From Selaginella tamariscina (taxonomy: Eukaryota > Streptophyta > Lycopodiopsida > Selaginellales > Selaginellaceae): a stretch of DNA of 64,000 nt. Below, piece after piece: positions 1 to 12,878 of the stretch. Location of the stretch: the NCBI GenBank assembly GCA_003024785.1, contig PUQB01000442.1, positions 124,001 to 188,000 of the forward strand, read 5' to 3'. Each line of letters begins with the position of its first letter. Within the stretch, counting starts at the first letter, position 1. Under the pieces are notes generated by a model that was not told the DNA's origin, did not search any database, and saw nothing but the letters and a program-made list of their open reading frames with translations. A program made the translations under genes and the position numbers.

Positions 1-614
1 ACATTATTAAACATGTAAGTTTATATATATACTCTTATACGCGTGTATGTGTCTGTTTATGTACTCGTATGTATATGTATCACATAATGCAGTTGTATGA
101 TGCTTGATAACAGCATCAGTATGCTACTTCACGCTTACTTGCCATATACTAATGCCATATGCATCTATACATGGACATAATATGCATATCTTATATGATC
201 TTTTTTTTTGTTTATTTATTCATCATTTTTCTTTGAATTTAGTTGTATACAAAAATCTCAATACGATCTAGCAAAGGAGGCCGTCACCCGTTTTGGGTTG
301 TCTCGTGAGAATGCTGCTTTAGTACAATTAACTGAATATCTGGATGAGTCTATTTCAAAAGGAAAGGTAGTATGTACGCATACGTGCATGTATGTACATA
401 TGTATACTGTATTGTATATATCCATATTCGTATTAACATAACACACACATGCATGTTATCTACATGTAATTATATGTTTATTTCTTCTCATTAGACAAAC
501 TTCGAGGAGGATCTGAAGTCCTTAATTACAGCTCAACCTTCAGCACCTGTTTCGACCGTAAGTAGAACTCTCCTCACGTATTTAGATTCCCACACTCACA
601 CTCACACACACACA

Positions 615-645
<31 letters not shown>

Positions 646-976
646 GTATATATGTATATATGTGTGTATATTACCACTATGTTTATAACAGCTTAATTAT
701 ATTTTTAGATATTTCATTTAACCTTAATTCAGGCTGTTCTCTGCTTGGATGTTGCTGCAACATATGCACCATCTATGGAAACTGCAAAAGTGCTTCTGGA
801 ACAGGTAAGCAGTATCACACACACATTAATAGATAAATGGATGTGTTAATGTTTCTTTCAGGCACGTGATTTATTATCACAATCGTCCCAAGAGAAGAAT
901 GCACATCAATTTGTATCGGTTCCAAAGCGTGTTTTACAAAAGCTTTTCGATCTTGTGGAACAGGTGCGTGTGCGTT

Positions 977-1031
<55 letters not shown>

Positions 1032-2298
1032 TGTGTGTGTGTGTGACGAGGGGGACAGGGGAGAGAGTCTTCGTTCTAACGTTGTTATTTGATTAAATAT
1101 TCGTATACTTCCAGCGTGTACTACTAATGATATTATATGCTAGAGAGAGAGAGAGAGAGGGAGGGAGAGACTTATGATTTTAATATCTCATCTTAGGGAC
1201 ATTCTACGTCATTATCCACGCTTTTATCGGGTTTTGATACTGAAAGCTCTCGTAGGCAACGTGCTCTGACCACACTGCATCAGATTATTGAAGATGCACA
1301 TAATGGCAAAGGGCAGTTTTTAAGTGGTACGTATATGTTATAAAAAAACAACTAAATATCAATTTAATCATAATGAGTCGAACTCATAATGTTTATATTA
1401 ATCATTTAGCTCAACGTCTACACACACAATATACACAGGCAAAACTTCACATATACACATTCAATTTATGTATACGTATATAGGGCACATTGTATGCATG
1501 TCAAAGTATATGATATGGCTTATATGAAAGACAGGACTGAGGCGCATGCATTCCACATAGGTCGACAAGTTTGTATATACTATAGACATGTGAAATATAG
1601 TTACTTGTTAGTATATATACATATTGGTTGGTTAATCAACTCTATATTAGTTAATAATGAGCAAGTGTCTGTTAATTTGCAGGTAAGCTACATAACCTTA
1701 TGAAAGCACTTGCGGATGAAGAGTTTGATGATTCTACCATAAATGAAAAGAAGCAAAGTTTCGTTGGTTTAGGACTTCGACCGCTTCCCAATGCTTCTGC
1801 AAGCAGTTCAACACCAAGTGAAGAAGCTGTTCAGGTGTGTGTGCATTTATGTGTATACTTAACTACGTATGTGCGTGTGTGTGTGTGTGTGTGTTCTTGA
1901 TGTTTATGCTTAATATTTTGATGTTTATGTATTATCAGAAACCGACGGCAGCAAAGCGATTTTTGGTACCATTAGCGAATAAACCAACGGCTTATCTTTC
2001 TGCTTTCATTCTTTATATTGCAACAATAGGAGATATAATCGACGGTGTGGATACAACTCACGATTTCAATTTCTTTTCGCTTTTATACGAGCGTCCTGGT
2101 GATGTATGTACCATAATATTGATATGTACATATACAAAATATACACTTTATATATGCATATGTATATGTACGTTATAATATATATGCTGTACGTATCTGT
2201 AATATCTGTGGAGTACGTCTACATTAATAAGGCTAACTATGCATGCTTTTATAAATGTGACCTTCATTCACACTCACACACAACGCGCATGCATTATT

Positions 2299-2355
<57 letters not shown>

Positions 2356-5300
2356 ATCTAATAGTCGTATCTATATAGATAGTGTGTATGTGTGTGTATG
2401 AACTAGATTGAGATTAATAGGTATATTTTAAATAAGCTATGGCATATATTTATGTATACATACATGTTACATTTCTATACAGTTCCTATAGACCATAACG
2501 GAGCATACTCTTATTACATTTGATTTATTAAACTAATTTGTTTGTATTTTATTTGCAGTTATTAACACAGTTAGTATTTAAAAGGGGTAGCACAGAAGGA
2601 GCCTCAAAGGTAGCAGAAATAATGGGACTGGATTTAGTACACCAAGTAATATCCGCCTGTGTACCACCGGTACATCCTCCAAGACAATCTAGAAATATTA
2701 CCTACAAGGATATGAAGAATATTTGTACGAACGATTCTAGGAATGTGCCTTTGCAACCCAACGGCGGAGATTACGAGCTCAACTTGGAGACTGTCAAGTA
2801 TCTGAGTACACTGTCGCCTGTCCGATCGATCTTGGCTTGTGTTTTTGGTAATAAGGATTCGAGCATAGGAAATGATTTTGCTGTGGAGCAAGCTGAGAGG
2901 TATATATATATATATGAAATTCCATTATGCATTCATTAACACACTTGCACTCACTTGAAAGAGTAATCTGGCATTGTGTGGTAAGTAATATTTACGATAT
3001 TCTCTCATCTTGTATACACTTATAGTCACACACATCTATATATACATTGATCAAAGACATTAGTCAAGAATGTGATTATATGTATATGAACACGGAATAT
3101 ACGATCTATAGACATACTAGTTCTCATGCGAATACGCTCATATAATATGAAGGGCATTTCTAATGAATATATATGTACAGACATCCATCTCTCTCTCTCT
3201 CTCTCTCTCTCGCCCGGCCCCCCCCCCCCCCCACACACACACCACACACACACCTTCTGTGTCTATGTGTGTGTAATCAGATGGCTGTGCAGTACACTTA
3301 CAGAATGCATCGATGCATAACTAATAATATTATTTGCAGGTATCCAACGCTACAACGATGGATTCAAGTACAAACCAACTTGCAAAGACTTTGCGATTCT
3401 AATATATTCTCGACTAAGGTATCCACTATAGAAGAGTCCAAGAATATTCCGGAAAGAGCTCATCCGAAGCGTCGTCGCGAGGTTTTAGAAGACGAAGAAG
3501 ATGCTGAGGAAAACACGGATATTCCAGAATCTCCAGCATCAGAATATCCTCCAGGAATATCCTCTGTACAATTTTTTGAGGATGAGTACCCGTACCAAGA
3601 AGCTGTTGACCGGTATGTCATTCATTCTATAGTGTGTGTGCATATTAAATTTATATGAAGCACTATCATAGTATATTATATTTCCATAATATTATTTAAA
3701 GCGTTTTCCAGATTAATAAAAGATGGGAAACTTGTGGATGCACTAGCATTTGCAGACCGATGGCTTCGGGCAGGTGCTCCAGATAAGTTGCTACAGCTTC
3801 TTATTGAAAGAGGTACATTATGCATGCATAATATTTAGGGGGGGGGGGGGGGCGGAGAGGAGAGGAGAAGGAATATGTATTTAATACATTATCCTGTAGG
3901 TGAAGATAGTGTTCCAAGTTCTAGCCATTGGCAAGGACTGACTGGTAGTACTATATGGAATAACAGCTGGCAATATTGCATACGTCTCCAGGATAAACGT
4001 CTGGCAGCTACTCTCGCTTTAAAGTATGTGTAATTTAATAATTATTAACACACACACACACACACACACATATAATTATTAGAATATGTATGGTTGGTAT
4101 GTGTCTGCTATATATTTTTATACTTCTGTGTACAAGGTACTTGCACCGTTGGGAGCTGGATGCGGCCATTGATGTACTAACCATGTGTAGTTGCCACTTG
4201 CCAACAGATGATGTCCTTCTGGAAGAGGTAATTGTGTGTGTATGTGCGTGCGTGTGGTATCTGTGACATATGTATTGTATATTTATTTATTTGTGCGTGT
4301 AGCTATGCCTTTTTACTAATTAAGTTAAACTTTGTGAAGGTACTCCGGGTTAAAAAACACCTGCAGCAATATCGCCAAATACTGCGGGAAGACCCACATT
4401 TTCGAAACTGGCAAGAGGTAAGAGTCGTGTATATATATGTTTGTGTGTGTGTGTGTGTATGCGCACATGCATATATGTGTAGGCGGATACATAATACACA
4501 TATATACATACACCTCATACACAAAACACATGCATTTTGCAGGTTGAATCCTTTTGTGAGAGACCCAGAAGGTTTGGCACTTAGGCTAGCTGGGAAAGGG
4601 GCAGTCACTGCTGCACTCGATATTGCCGAGTCGTTTAAACTCTCGGATGATTTACGTAGAGAACTACAGGGCCGTCAACTTGTTAAACTTCTTTCTGTTG
4701 ATCCCATAAATGGAGGTATATTATTTAAAGACATGTATATACATACATATACACAAACACTTACTCATGTAACATACAGCAGCAATCGTATACAAGTAAA
4801 TACGTATATGGATTATTTTTATGCCATATACAGAAATCAACATACATATAATAACGATGCATGTACATTGGAATTATGTGTAGGTGGACCAGCTGAGGCC
4901 TTACGGTTTCTTGGCTCCCTAAACAGGCCAGAAGATACATTAGCTGTTGTAATGGCTGCCATGGATCAACTCCCAAATCTGCACTATAAACAGCTGCTGG
5001 TACGTTATACGTTTTATACATACTACCAAGCTCTACTTAGAGAGAGAGAGAGAGCTCTTTTTATATTGTATATGATTACTATTATATGTGTATGTATAAA
5101 ATCGTGTAGCAATAAAACCATCTGCAGGTACATTATCTATTAAAACGTCAAATAGGATTATTATCTGAAGAAGAGCATGCTAGAATGGACAGACTTGCGT
5201 TGGGATTGAAAATGCTGGGCTCACTTCCTTTACCTTGGCAACAGCGGTGTGCTGGTTTACATGAACAGCCTCAGCTCATTCTAGAAACACTCCTTATGTG

Positions 5301-8300
5301 GAAACAATTCCAAGCAGCCTCCCATGTGTGTGTGTGTGTCTGTGTGTGTGAAAAATCATACACTATCGTATTCATAGTATATAGTATACATACATATACA
5401 CATAGATATAGTTCTGTCATTTGTAGCATATGTATATACATGTAAGTATCTAATTTATGTTTCCATTAGCTTTTGGAGGCTTTTCCCTTACTTCGGAATG
5501 ATAAGCTTATAATCACGTATGCCTCAAAGGCAATATCCGTACCTCCTATTTCTTCAGAACGTCAGATAAAGGTATAATTTTGGTAAATACATGATGTATA
5601 CTAATACTTTATATGACAATATAATAAGGTTTTTAGAATATGATAAAAACATCTTACGTATGGCATCAGGTATCTGGAATAAACTGGGCATCAGCAATGG
5701 GACAAGTAGAGATGCGACTAGGCGTCCGTATTCATGGGGTACACGAGATACACGGAATAAGATTGCTCCAAAGGACACTCGTAAGCGGAAAAGCACTCTT
5801 CCTCCTTCACAGAAGGCTGCTTGGGAAGCTATGGCCGGATACCAGGTCGTGCGTGTGCATGTGCTTGCCTGTGTGTGGGTATGTGTGGGCTGGTGTGTTT
5901 TGTGTTATGTTGTGTTTCGTTGTATAAGTGTTTGTATATTAGTAGTATTGTTATTTAGTAATTACTGGCAATGATAGTATGATATCAAGACGATCATATA
6001 GAATATCAGTGATTTGCGTGTGTGTGTACATGATCGCAGCACAAAAACACCACCAAACATTATGATAGATGTATACAGTAGCAGGTTTCGTATACTAGTA
6101 TTATTTAGTAATTATCTTACATTGCGGATGTTATAGGAGCAGGATAGACCAATTGGATTAGGACCAGAGAGTTATGAGAAACTTGCATCGTTAACAATGG
6201 CTGATGAGTGGGTACTGACCGGGGATCCCGTGAAAGATGAGTCTGTACGGAGTTCTCACAAGTATGAAAGCGCTCCTAGCTTTGTTTTGTTCAAGGCAAG
6301 TTGTACACACACACACAGATATATATATATAATTATAATTTAGATAAAATACAATACAGTATGCATAAACATTATATATCTAATGTATGTATCTATATAG
6401 ACTAGTATATACTTCAATACATTTGTAAAACACACACACACACACATATATATATGTGTGTGTGTGTGTGTGTGTTGTATTTTACAAATGTATTGAAGTA
6501 TATACTAGTCTATATAGATACATGCATACGTATCATTAGATATATAATGTTTATGCATATGTATTGTATTTTGTCTAATTTTTTTTTTTTGTAGGCTTTT
6601 GTCCCTATGTTCAGACCAAGCTGGTGCTGCAAAGTCTGCTGTGGAGCTTGCTGTTTCTCAAGTAAAGAGTATTCTGAGTGCGGAATATTTACCAGTGAAT
6701 GCTAGCTCTGAAGCTGTAGAACGATCGTATCACGCTGCTGGAACCTTTGTACAGGTGTCTATACACACATATGTACCTGTCCATGTAGAATATTCACCCA
6801 TATATACAAACTGTTACATTCCATTCAGGGATACTGTTCACTGTTATAGTTAATAGCTTAGTAAACACACACACACACACACGGACTAAATTCACAGTTC
6901 TGTTACATATAACTACAACTTTACAGAATAGTATGTCGTGTCTTTGGTGGTGTGTGTGGTTGTTTAACAATACGATATTGCAGGTTTTGTTGGATGCAAG
7001 GACACAATTACACAAGCTCATTGGAAACAAAGAATCCTCGAGTCACATTACTACTAATGAAGAAGTCACAGACACTTCTAGCAGCAGTCTAACCAAGTTA
7101 TTATCTGAAGCCGATGTTTGGTTGAACCGTATAGAGCTTCTACATTTTCTTCTTGGCTCAGGTATTATAATATTATAATTTTACACCTTTAATATGTCTG
7201 TAATATATATTATGTTTAAATATTTACTGACATACTTAACTGTTATGATTAATACTATGATGTTTTATGTATCTCAGGTGTCACGGCTTTAGTAGAGGAT
7301 GTTGCTGATGAGAAATCCGCTCTCGTTCTCCGTGACCGTTTGATTCGTGAAGAACGTTATGGGATGGCTGTTTATACATGTACCAAATGCAAGGTGTGTG
7401 TGTGTGTAATATGTGTATATATATGGTTTAATACATTAGAATACAGACACACCATACATAGTTAGTATTTATTTATTGTAATACTGTATTATTATATACT
7501 GTGTATATATACTGGAATATATTCCTAAATGTCTTCTTACGTGTAATGTTGTGGCTTTGTTTACAGATAGACGTTTTTCCTGTTTGGGAAGCTTGGGTTA
7601 TGCTCTGCTTAGAATCGAACATTATGCACAGGCTCGTCTGAAGTTTAAGTAAGTTCTTTTACACACAGATATACACATGTATATATGTGTATGTACATTG
7701 GTTTTATTTTACTGTGTATATGCAGGAAAGCTTTGCAGTTATACAAGGAAGATCCAGTAAAAGTTGTCCAGAAGATTGTTGATACCATGGAGTCCTGTCC
7801 TCCTGCTGATGTTCATGCTGCACGCTCACTGTAAGCACACGCACGCACACGCGTATGGAGAGAGAGAGAGAATGTTGCTATATATACAGATGCATATAGT
7901 ATTTAAGTACACAAACAGACACGTACCTATATATGTATATATATACATATATACGTTACAGTTCCATTATTGTATATCTCATTTACATTTGTATATTATT
8001 GTAATATATATATTATCACACACACATACTAATATACTGTTGTACAGGTACGTGCACATGGCAAAGAGTGTTTCAAGTGCATCAGATGATTCATTATCAG
8101 CAGATTCGTATTTGAATGTGCTATATATTCCAACATTCACAAGAGCGGAAAGGTGGAAGAAATCTGGGAGGAGTCTAAGGAGACGTTCGCATATCCTGAT
8201 GAGATTGCACTTCCTTTGAGCAACTTGGACACTACACGTTACGAGGAGTGTAAATACTATTTGGAAGAGGTAATCAATCTTGTGCGGCGTGTGCGTGTGT

Positions 8301-9119
8301 TTGTGTGACCATATATCTGCATATACAGCACATATATGTATATAGGTCTGAGTATATTGGTATGTATTTATACATGTATGTATATGTGTATGTATGTGTT
8401 TGTACACATGTATATTGATATCCATGTATGCGCTATCTACATATACCAGCACGCTTTGTACGTTAGAGGCGATATATAGATATACACAATACCTATTATA
8501 TATGTCCACACACATTAATTATAATAATACTAGTCAAAGGTAGTTCTTGATGCAGCAAGCTACAGGTGTGTATGTGTCTGTGTAAGCGTATATGATGCCC
8601 TGTATATGTACACACTAATATATGCTGTTTTACAGTACGCTCCTGGAGTACTTTTGCCATTTATGTTCCGCCATGGACACTACACAGAGGGATGCTTACT
8701 CTTCTTCCCTATTGGAGCCGTACCTGTGGCCCCAGCTGTACTATCGTCCGGCAGCTCGAAACTGGACTCATTGGCCACGGAGTACGGAACCATCGATGAG
8801 CTGTGCGACAGTTGTGTGGCCTACGGGGCCGTCACCAACCTGGAGCGTGTACTTGAGGCAAGAATATCCTCTTCTGTTGGGAGTGAAGATGCTCAGGTTG
8901 CTCACACTTCTGCGGCGCTTACGAGAATATGCTACTATTTTGAGACTCATCGCCATTTTAATCATCTATACCGCTTCCAGGTGTGTGTGTGCGCGTGTAG
9001 ATATATGTATATCTGTGGGTATGTACATCTATATATGCAAAATGAATATAAAGTATGTTCATAGCGTTTTAATAAAGTACTATATGTACATTCATACTGA
9101 CATTTATAATGTATGTATG

Positions 9120-9188
<69 letters not shown>

Positions 9189-11164
9189 TATAGAAACACA
9201 CGTTTATTCCTATACTATGTATAACACATCTACATATAAATGCTGTCTGCATATATATGTATGTTGTTGTCATACGTAACATGTTTATGAGGTTGTTTAT
9301 TTACAGGTCCTTAAGAAAGACTATATTGCAGCAGGGTTATGCTGCATTCAGCTTTTCTTAAATTCTTCAACACAAGAGCAGGCTCTTCGGCATTTGGAAC
9401 GTGCTAAGGTACTTATGACACAGGTTCACACACACACATATGTATGTTGTACGTCATGTGTGTGTACATATATTTTCCAGGGGCATTTTGAAGAAGGTTT
9501 GTTAGCAAGACACCAAGCAATTGAGAACGTAAAAGGAGCAGCTAAAGCTCGTGGAAAGAGCCCTTCTGAAAAGCTTACGGATGAGGACTTAATCAAATTT
9601 TCTGCACGGGTGACTATACAAGTAAGAATGTACACACCCACACACACAGACACGTGTATGTATATATGTATATTCAAAGATTTTCAAATAAATATTCTTA
9701 AACATACGACTTATACTACAGATCATACATATAAATCAAAATATAGACAAGTTCATCCATATACGCGTGTTTATATATGCGTGAGTATACACTTCTCTTT
9801 ACATGTAAACGTATGAGACGTAAACATACAAGAAGCACACATACACACAAACACGTGTATATGTTAGCACGTCCAAAAAAGTATGTGCATAGAAATATAT
9901 GTAACAAGCGCATATCACACATACAAACACACAGTTCGTCTCGTATAATCTGGAATTTTATACAGATGGAGGTTGTAAGATGTTTTAATGACGCAGAAGG
10001 TTATCCATGGAAACGTTCTCTGTTTGGGAATCCTAGTGATAATGACACATTTAAGTAAGTTTTATTCTTATGTTCATGTGTATTATATACACATATAACA
10101 TAATCAACTTCCTTTTTATCTATCTAGTTGTTATGCTTATTTGCCGATTTATATCTTCTCTATTTATTGTTAAATGTATCTACGTATTTACGTATTTACC
10201 TATCGTTTCTGTTAGGCGGAGGTGTGAAGTTGCTGAAGCACTTGTTGAAAAAAATTTCGATTTGGCATTTCAGATTATTTACGACTTTGGCCTTCCTGGT
10301 AAAATGTGTGCGTGTGCGTGTGTGTTTTACACACATAATTGTGTGTATAAATATTTACTATGTGTGAGTAATGGTAAATAATTCATATTCTTCAAAATAT
10401 GAACAATTGTTTATTTTGTTTTTCATGGATTCAGCGGTTTATATATACGCTGGTGTAGCAGCTGCGTTGGCAGAAAAACGTAAATATAATAACTTGGCTG
10501 AGCTTTTACGAAATATTAAAGGAACAATTGATAACGAGGACCTAGACCAGGTAAATTTACTTTATTATTTGTAGTCATAACGTACATAGTAAATACATAT
10601 ACAATATAATGGTAAGTGCATCAAGGATACAATGTTATCTACCCATGTCAAAATACACACACACATATTGATAATACTAATCATTGTTTATAGATAATTG
10701 GAGCCGCCATTTCTGTATATGCAAATAAGCATCGTGAGAGACCAGACCGTCTTATTGATATGCTTTCCAGTAGCCATAGGTATATAATCTCTATTCGCTA
10801 CACGCGCTCGTATTATGTACCCAGAAAATATTTTATTGATTGATTTTTGCTATTATTTAACAGGAAAGTTTTAGCGTGTGTAACCTGTGGACGCTTAAAA
10901 AGCGCTTTTCAGATTGCTTCCCGCAGTAATAATGTTGCAGACGTGGAGTGGGTTGCTCAGCAGGTATGTAAACGTGTGCGAGCTTTGTTATCATCATTAA
11001 TCACATCACGGTACCATATTAATATATAGAGTACTATATATATTATACTTTACATATATACACTATATAAGTATACGTATAATATATTACTAATTTTTCG
11101 AGTAGTCTTCATTTTCTTATTGGTATCCTTAATTTCACTTATGTTTTTTCTTAATTGGGTGTGT

Positions 11165-11257
<93 letters not shown>

Positions 11258-11382
11258 CTCCATTTTGAAACAACGTGCAACAAGAGCTCATAGAGCATTG
11301 ATTTTAGAAGTAGCACTAACTGGATAACTATGTTTGCAATATATATAGTCGTCTTATATGTATAAAAGTACACACACAAAAG

Positions 11383-11422
<40 letters not shown>

Positions 11423-11513
11423 GTTTAATTGATTACAGGCGAGGATGACGGGGGCCTTGGCAGTGGAAGATATGTGCAAACAATGGCTAGCACGGTCTTC
11501 AGGACAAATGTAA
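1..11513 (+). CDS. ZFYVE26: Spastizin/ZFYVE26-like protein, 3' part of gene (35 exons)
   Basis: Large helical-repeat protein of the spastizin family; in animals spastizin acts with spatacsin and AP-5 in lysosome/autophagosome trafficking, and the plant role is inferred only. Exons: 1-14, 243-366, 495-557, 733-804, 862-963, 1197-1326, 1683-1834, 1939-2103, 2559-2899, 3340-3612, 3712-3812, 3900-4023, 4137-4227, 4340-4417, 4543-4715, 4884-4999, 5128-5325, 5470-5571, 5670-5845, 6137-6295, 6595-6754, 6984-7161, 7278-7393, 7567-7648, 7726-7830, 8048-8269, 8636-8980, 9307-9408, 9481-9621, 9966-10054, 10216-10298, 10435-10550, 10694-10779, 10864-10963, 11439-11513. They sum to about 1,580 codons; the start lies outside the window. 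Diagnostic stretches are HRERPDRLIDMLSSSHRKVL, CGRLKSAFQIASRS and the C-terminal MCKQWLA, just before the stop. No full FYVE finger is visible, only one CxxC (TCTKCK). Phases join cleanly except in five exons, listed separately. Confidence 0.9.
968..1052. repeat. (GA)n then (TG)n microsatellite in intron
   Basis: A GA-dinucleotide run of about 50 bp is followed by a short GT run, directly after the donor at 964. It produces spurious RERERE-type reading frames. Confidence 0.95.
2298..2352. repeat. (TA)n microsatellite in intron
   Basis: About 55 bp of nearly pure TA repeat in the 2104-2558 intron. Confidence 0.95.
3188..3256. repeat. (CT)n / poly-C / (CA)n compound tract
   Basis: CT dinucleotides, then a C run of about 15, then CA dinucleotides, in the 2900-3339 intron. 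A similar poly-G run lies at about 3838-3852 in a nearby intron. Confidence 0.95.
4543..4715 (+). other. Frame break 1 in spastizin-like exon
   Basis: The exon must start in phase 0 and end with one base of the next Gly codon, but it is 173 bp, so it is 2 nt short or 1 nt long. It opens as VESFCE and the conserved part, DPEGLALRLAGKGAV, is in another frame. The switch lies in the GAGAGA tract at about 4558-4563, so loss of one GA unit is the simplest explanation. Confidence 0.8.
5670..5845 (+). other. Frame break 2 in spastizin-like exon
   Basis: Both neighbouring junctions are phase 0, yet the exon is 176 bp (net -1 or +2). The acceptor-proximal frame reads VSGINWAS. The end that joins the next exon (KAAWEAMAGYQ then EQDRPIGLG) is in the other frame, from about PYSWGTRDTRNKIAPKD onward. 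The exact base is not located. Confidence 0.7.
6341..6577. repeat. 237-bp near-perfect foldback (MITE-like) inside an intron
   Basis: The left arm begins TAGATAAAATACAATAC and the right arm ends with its complement (one mismatch). About 100 bp per arm pair closely, including TGTATTGAAGTATATACTAG. The loop is a (CA)n/(TA)n/(GT)n tract that is itself self-complementary. It lies wholly inside the GC-AG intron before frame break 3. A small foldback DNA element or a hairpin-RNA locus are both possible. Confidence 0.85.
6595..6754 (+). other. Frame break 3 in spastizin-like exon
   Basis: The exon is 160 bp between two phase-0 junctions (net +1 or -2). The conserved frame (LLSLCSDQAGAAKSAVELAV) is one base off the phase set by the previous exon. 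The T run at the acceptor (GCTTTTGTCC) is the likely place. The intron just before it (6296-6594) has a GC donor, AAG|GCAAGT. Confidence 0.65.
7567..7648 (+). other. Frame break 4 in spastizin-like exon
   Basis: The exon is 82 bp where the phases require 2 modulo 3. The reading IDVFPVWEAW runs into a stop, while YALLRIEHYAQARLKF continues in the next frame. A missing G in the GGG run at about 7594-7596 explains it exactly (Trp-Gly-Tyr). Confidence 0.8.
8048..8269 (+). other. Frame break 5 in spastizin-like exon
   Basis: The exon is 222 bp where 1 modulo 3 is required. YLNVLYIPTFTRAER is followed by a stop-bound frame. The alternative frame gives EEIWEESKETFAYPDEIALP and ends in phase with the next exon. 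One base is missing near AAAGGTGG (about 8148-8155). Confidence 0.8.
9121..9189. repeat. (CT)n-(AT)n microsatellite in intron
   Basis: About 40 bp of CT repeat passes directly into about 25 bp of TA repeat in the 8981-9306 intron. Confidence 0.95.
11165..11420. repeat. (CA)n and two (TA)n tracts in last intron
   Basis: CA repeat (about 11,167-11,198), TA repeat (about 11,199-11,256) and a second TA repeat (about 11,383-11,419) fill much of the final spastizin intron. Confidence 0.95.
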
Positions 11514-11727
11514 GTCTGTATGTGTTTTTGGTGTGTATATTTTAGATTGGCATATCATGTATATTGACGAGTTTTTTGTATTGAAATAAATATTTTTTGC
11601 AATGATCACACATCGCTAAATGGGTATACATATGCCTATGTATATAGACATACAGATATTTATTATATATGTATGTATGGTATGTTTTCCTCATACACTC
11701 ATTCACTATAGATCTCATATTTAAACA

Positions 11728-11769
<42 letters not shown>

Positions 11770-12878
11770 GTGGCGCGCGCGCGCTTGGAACAGGTCAAAA
11801 TATGTGTAGTTTTTGACTTTATGTTAGTTGGAGCTTGACTTTTTAGATACGACCTTGTGTGTGGGTTTATGGTGTATGTGTGTGTGAGAGAGAGAGAGAA
11901 GAAAACATGGACTATTATCTAAACTATAATGTAGTTAATCATATGTTACGTGCGTGCCCGTGCGTGCGTGTGCAAATGTCAACTGAGGATGCACGATTTA
12001 ATTACTTACGTGTTTAAGGGATTTCCTGTGCGCGTGATACATAGCTGGATGGATAACAATAAGCCTGGATGTTTCCAGACCTTTCCCTCACAGGAATGTT
12101 GTCAACTTAATATTAGTTAGTTAATACTTAAACTATTAATAATTAATTACGTGTTATTTAATATGAGTGTGTAAGTATGTGAGGTTACTGACCGCCATGT
12201 TTATGTTGCTTTTAACCGTTTATTCTAACGTTTATGTGTATGTTACTCAGCCGACAGAAGGCCAGCTGAACAAAGAATTTTTCTTCCTGCCTTGCTGGAT
12301 TCCATCGGACAAGTTACACGTGCATGCGTGCGTGTGTGTGTGTGTTTTGCTCTTTTCTATATAAATGAGTTCTTTGAATGTCTTATGTACAGTTGTATTT
12401 TAACTTCAGCTTCATCTTCAGATACATTTAAGTTCCATTCAGCTTCTTATTCGACTTCAAATACTTGTCTTGTATAAGGTACGTGTAGGACAATGTAATT
12501 TATGCTATGCTGATTATATGCTTATACAGTATGTATTCATAATGGGATGCGGTATCTCTCTCTCACTCTCACTCACACACACACACACACACACACATTT
12601 TACGATATGTGTGATCTCCAGAACTTAAAACTGTAGTACATGTATAATTGACAATCTATGTAGGAATACTACATACATATATACTATGATTCTAGAACGT
12701 GTTTCTTAATTGAGCTGGCGTGCAAGAATTTCGTTTTAACATCTTTAATTATCAGCAGGTTCAAACACTGTATGTGTACCCGTGTGTGTTGTATGCATTA
12801 GAAGTGTATACATGTACTTGTGTTTGGTGTGTGTATATATTTTCACTTCATTTATTTTTCAACTGTATGCAGAGTAAG
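11514..12878. other. Intergenic, microsatellite-rich; possible 5' leader exons
   Basis: No conserved coding frame is seen. It contains a CT tract (about 11,730-11,766), a short alternating GC tract (about 11,770-11,785) and CA tracts near 12,570-12,598. A good acceptor (TGTATGCAG) sits just before the ATG at 12,879, so the next gene may have a spliced leader. Confidence 0.5.

Noticed and set aside
4232..5143. 303-aa single frame presented as one protein
   Set aside because: It runs through introns. Only the parts 4340-4417, 4543-4715 and 4884-4999 are exons of the spastizin gene.
8622..9224. 200-aa frame overlapping the 8636-8980 exon
   Set aside because: Shadow of the real exon in another frame, continuing into intron microsatellite.
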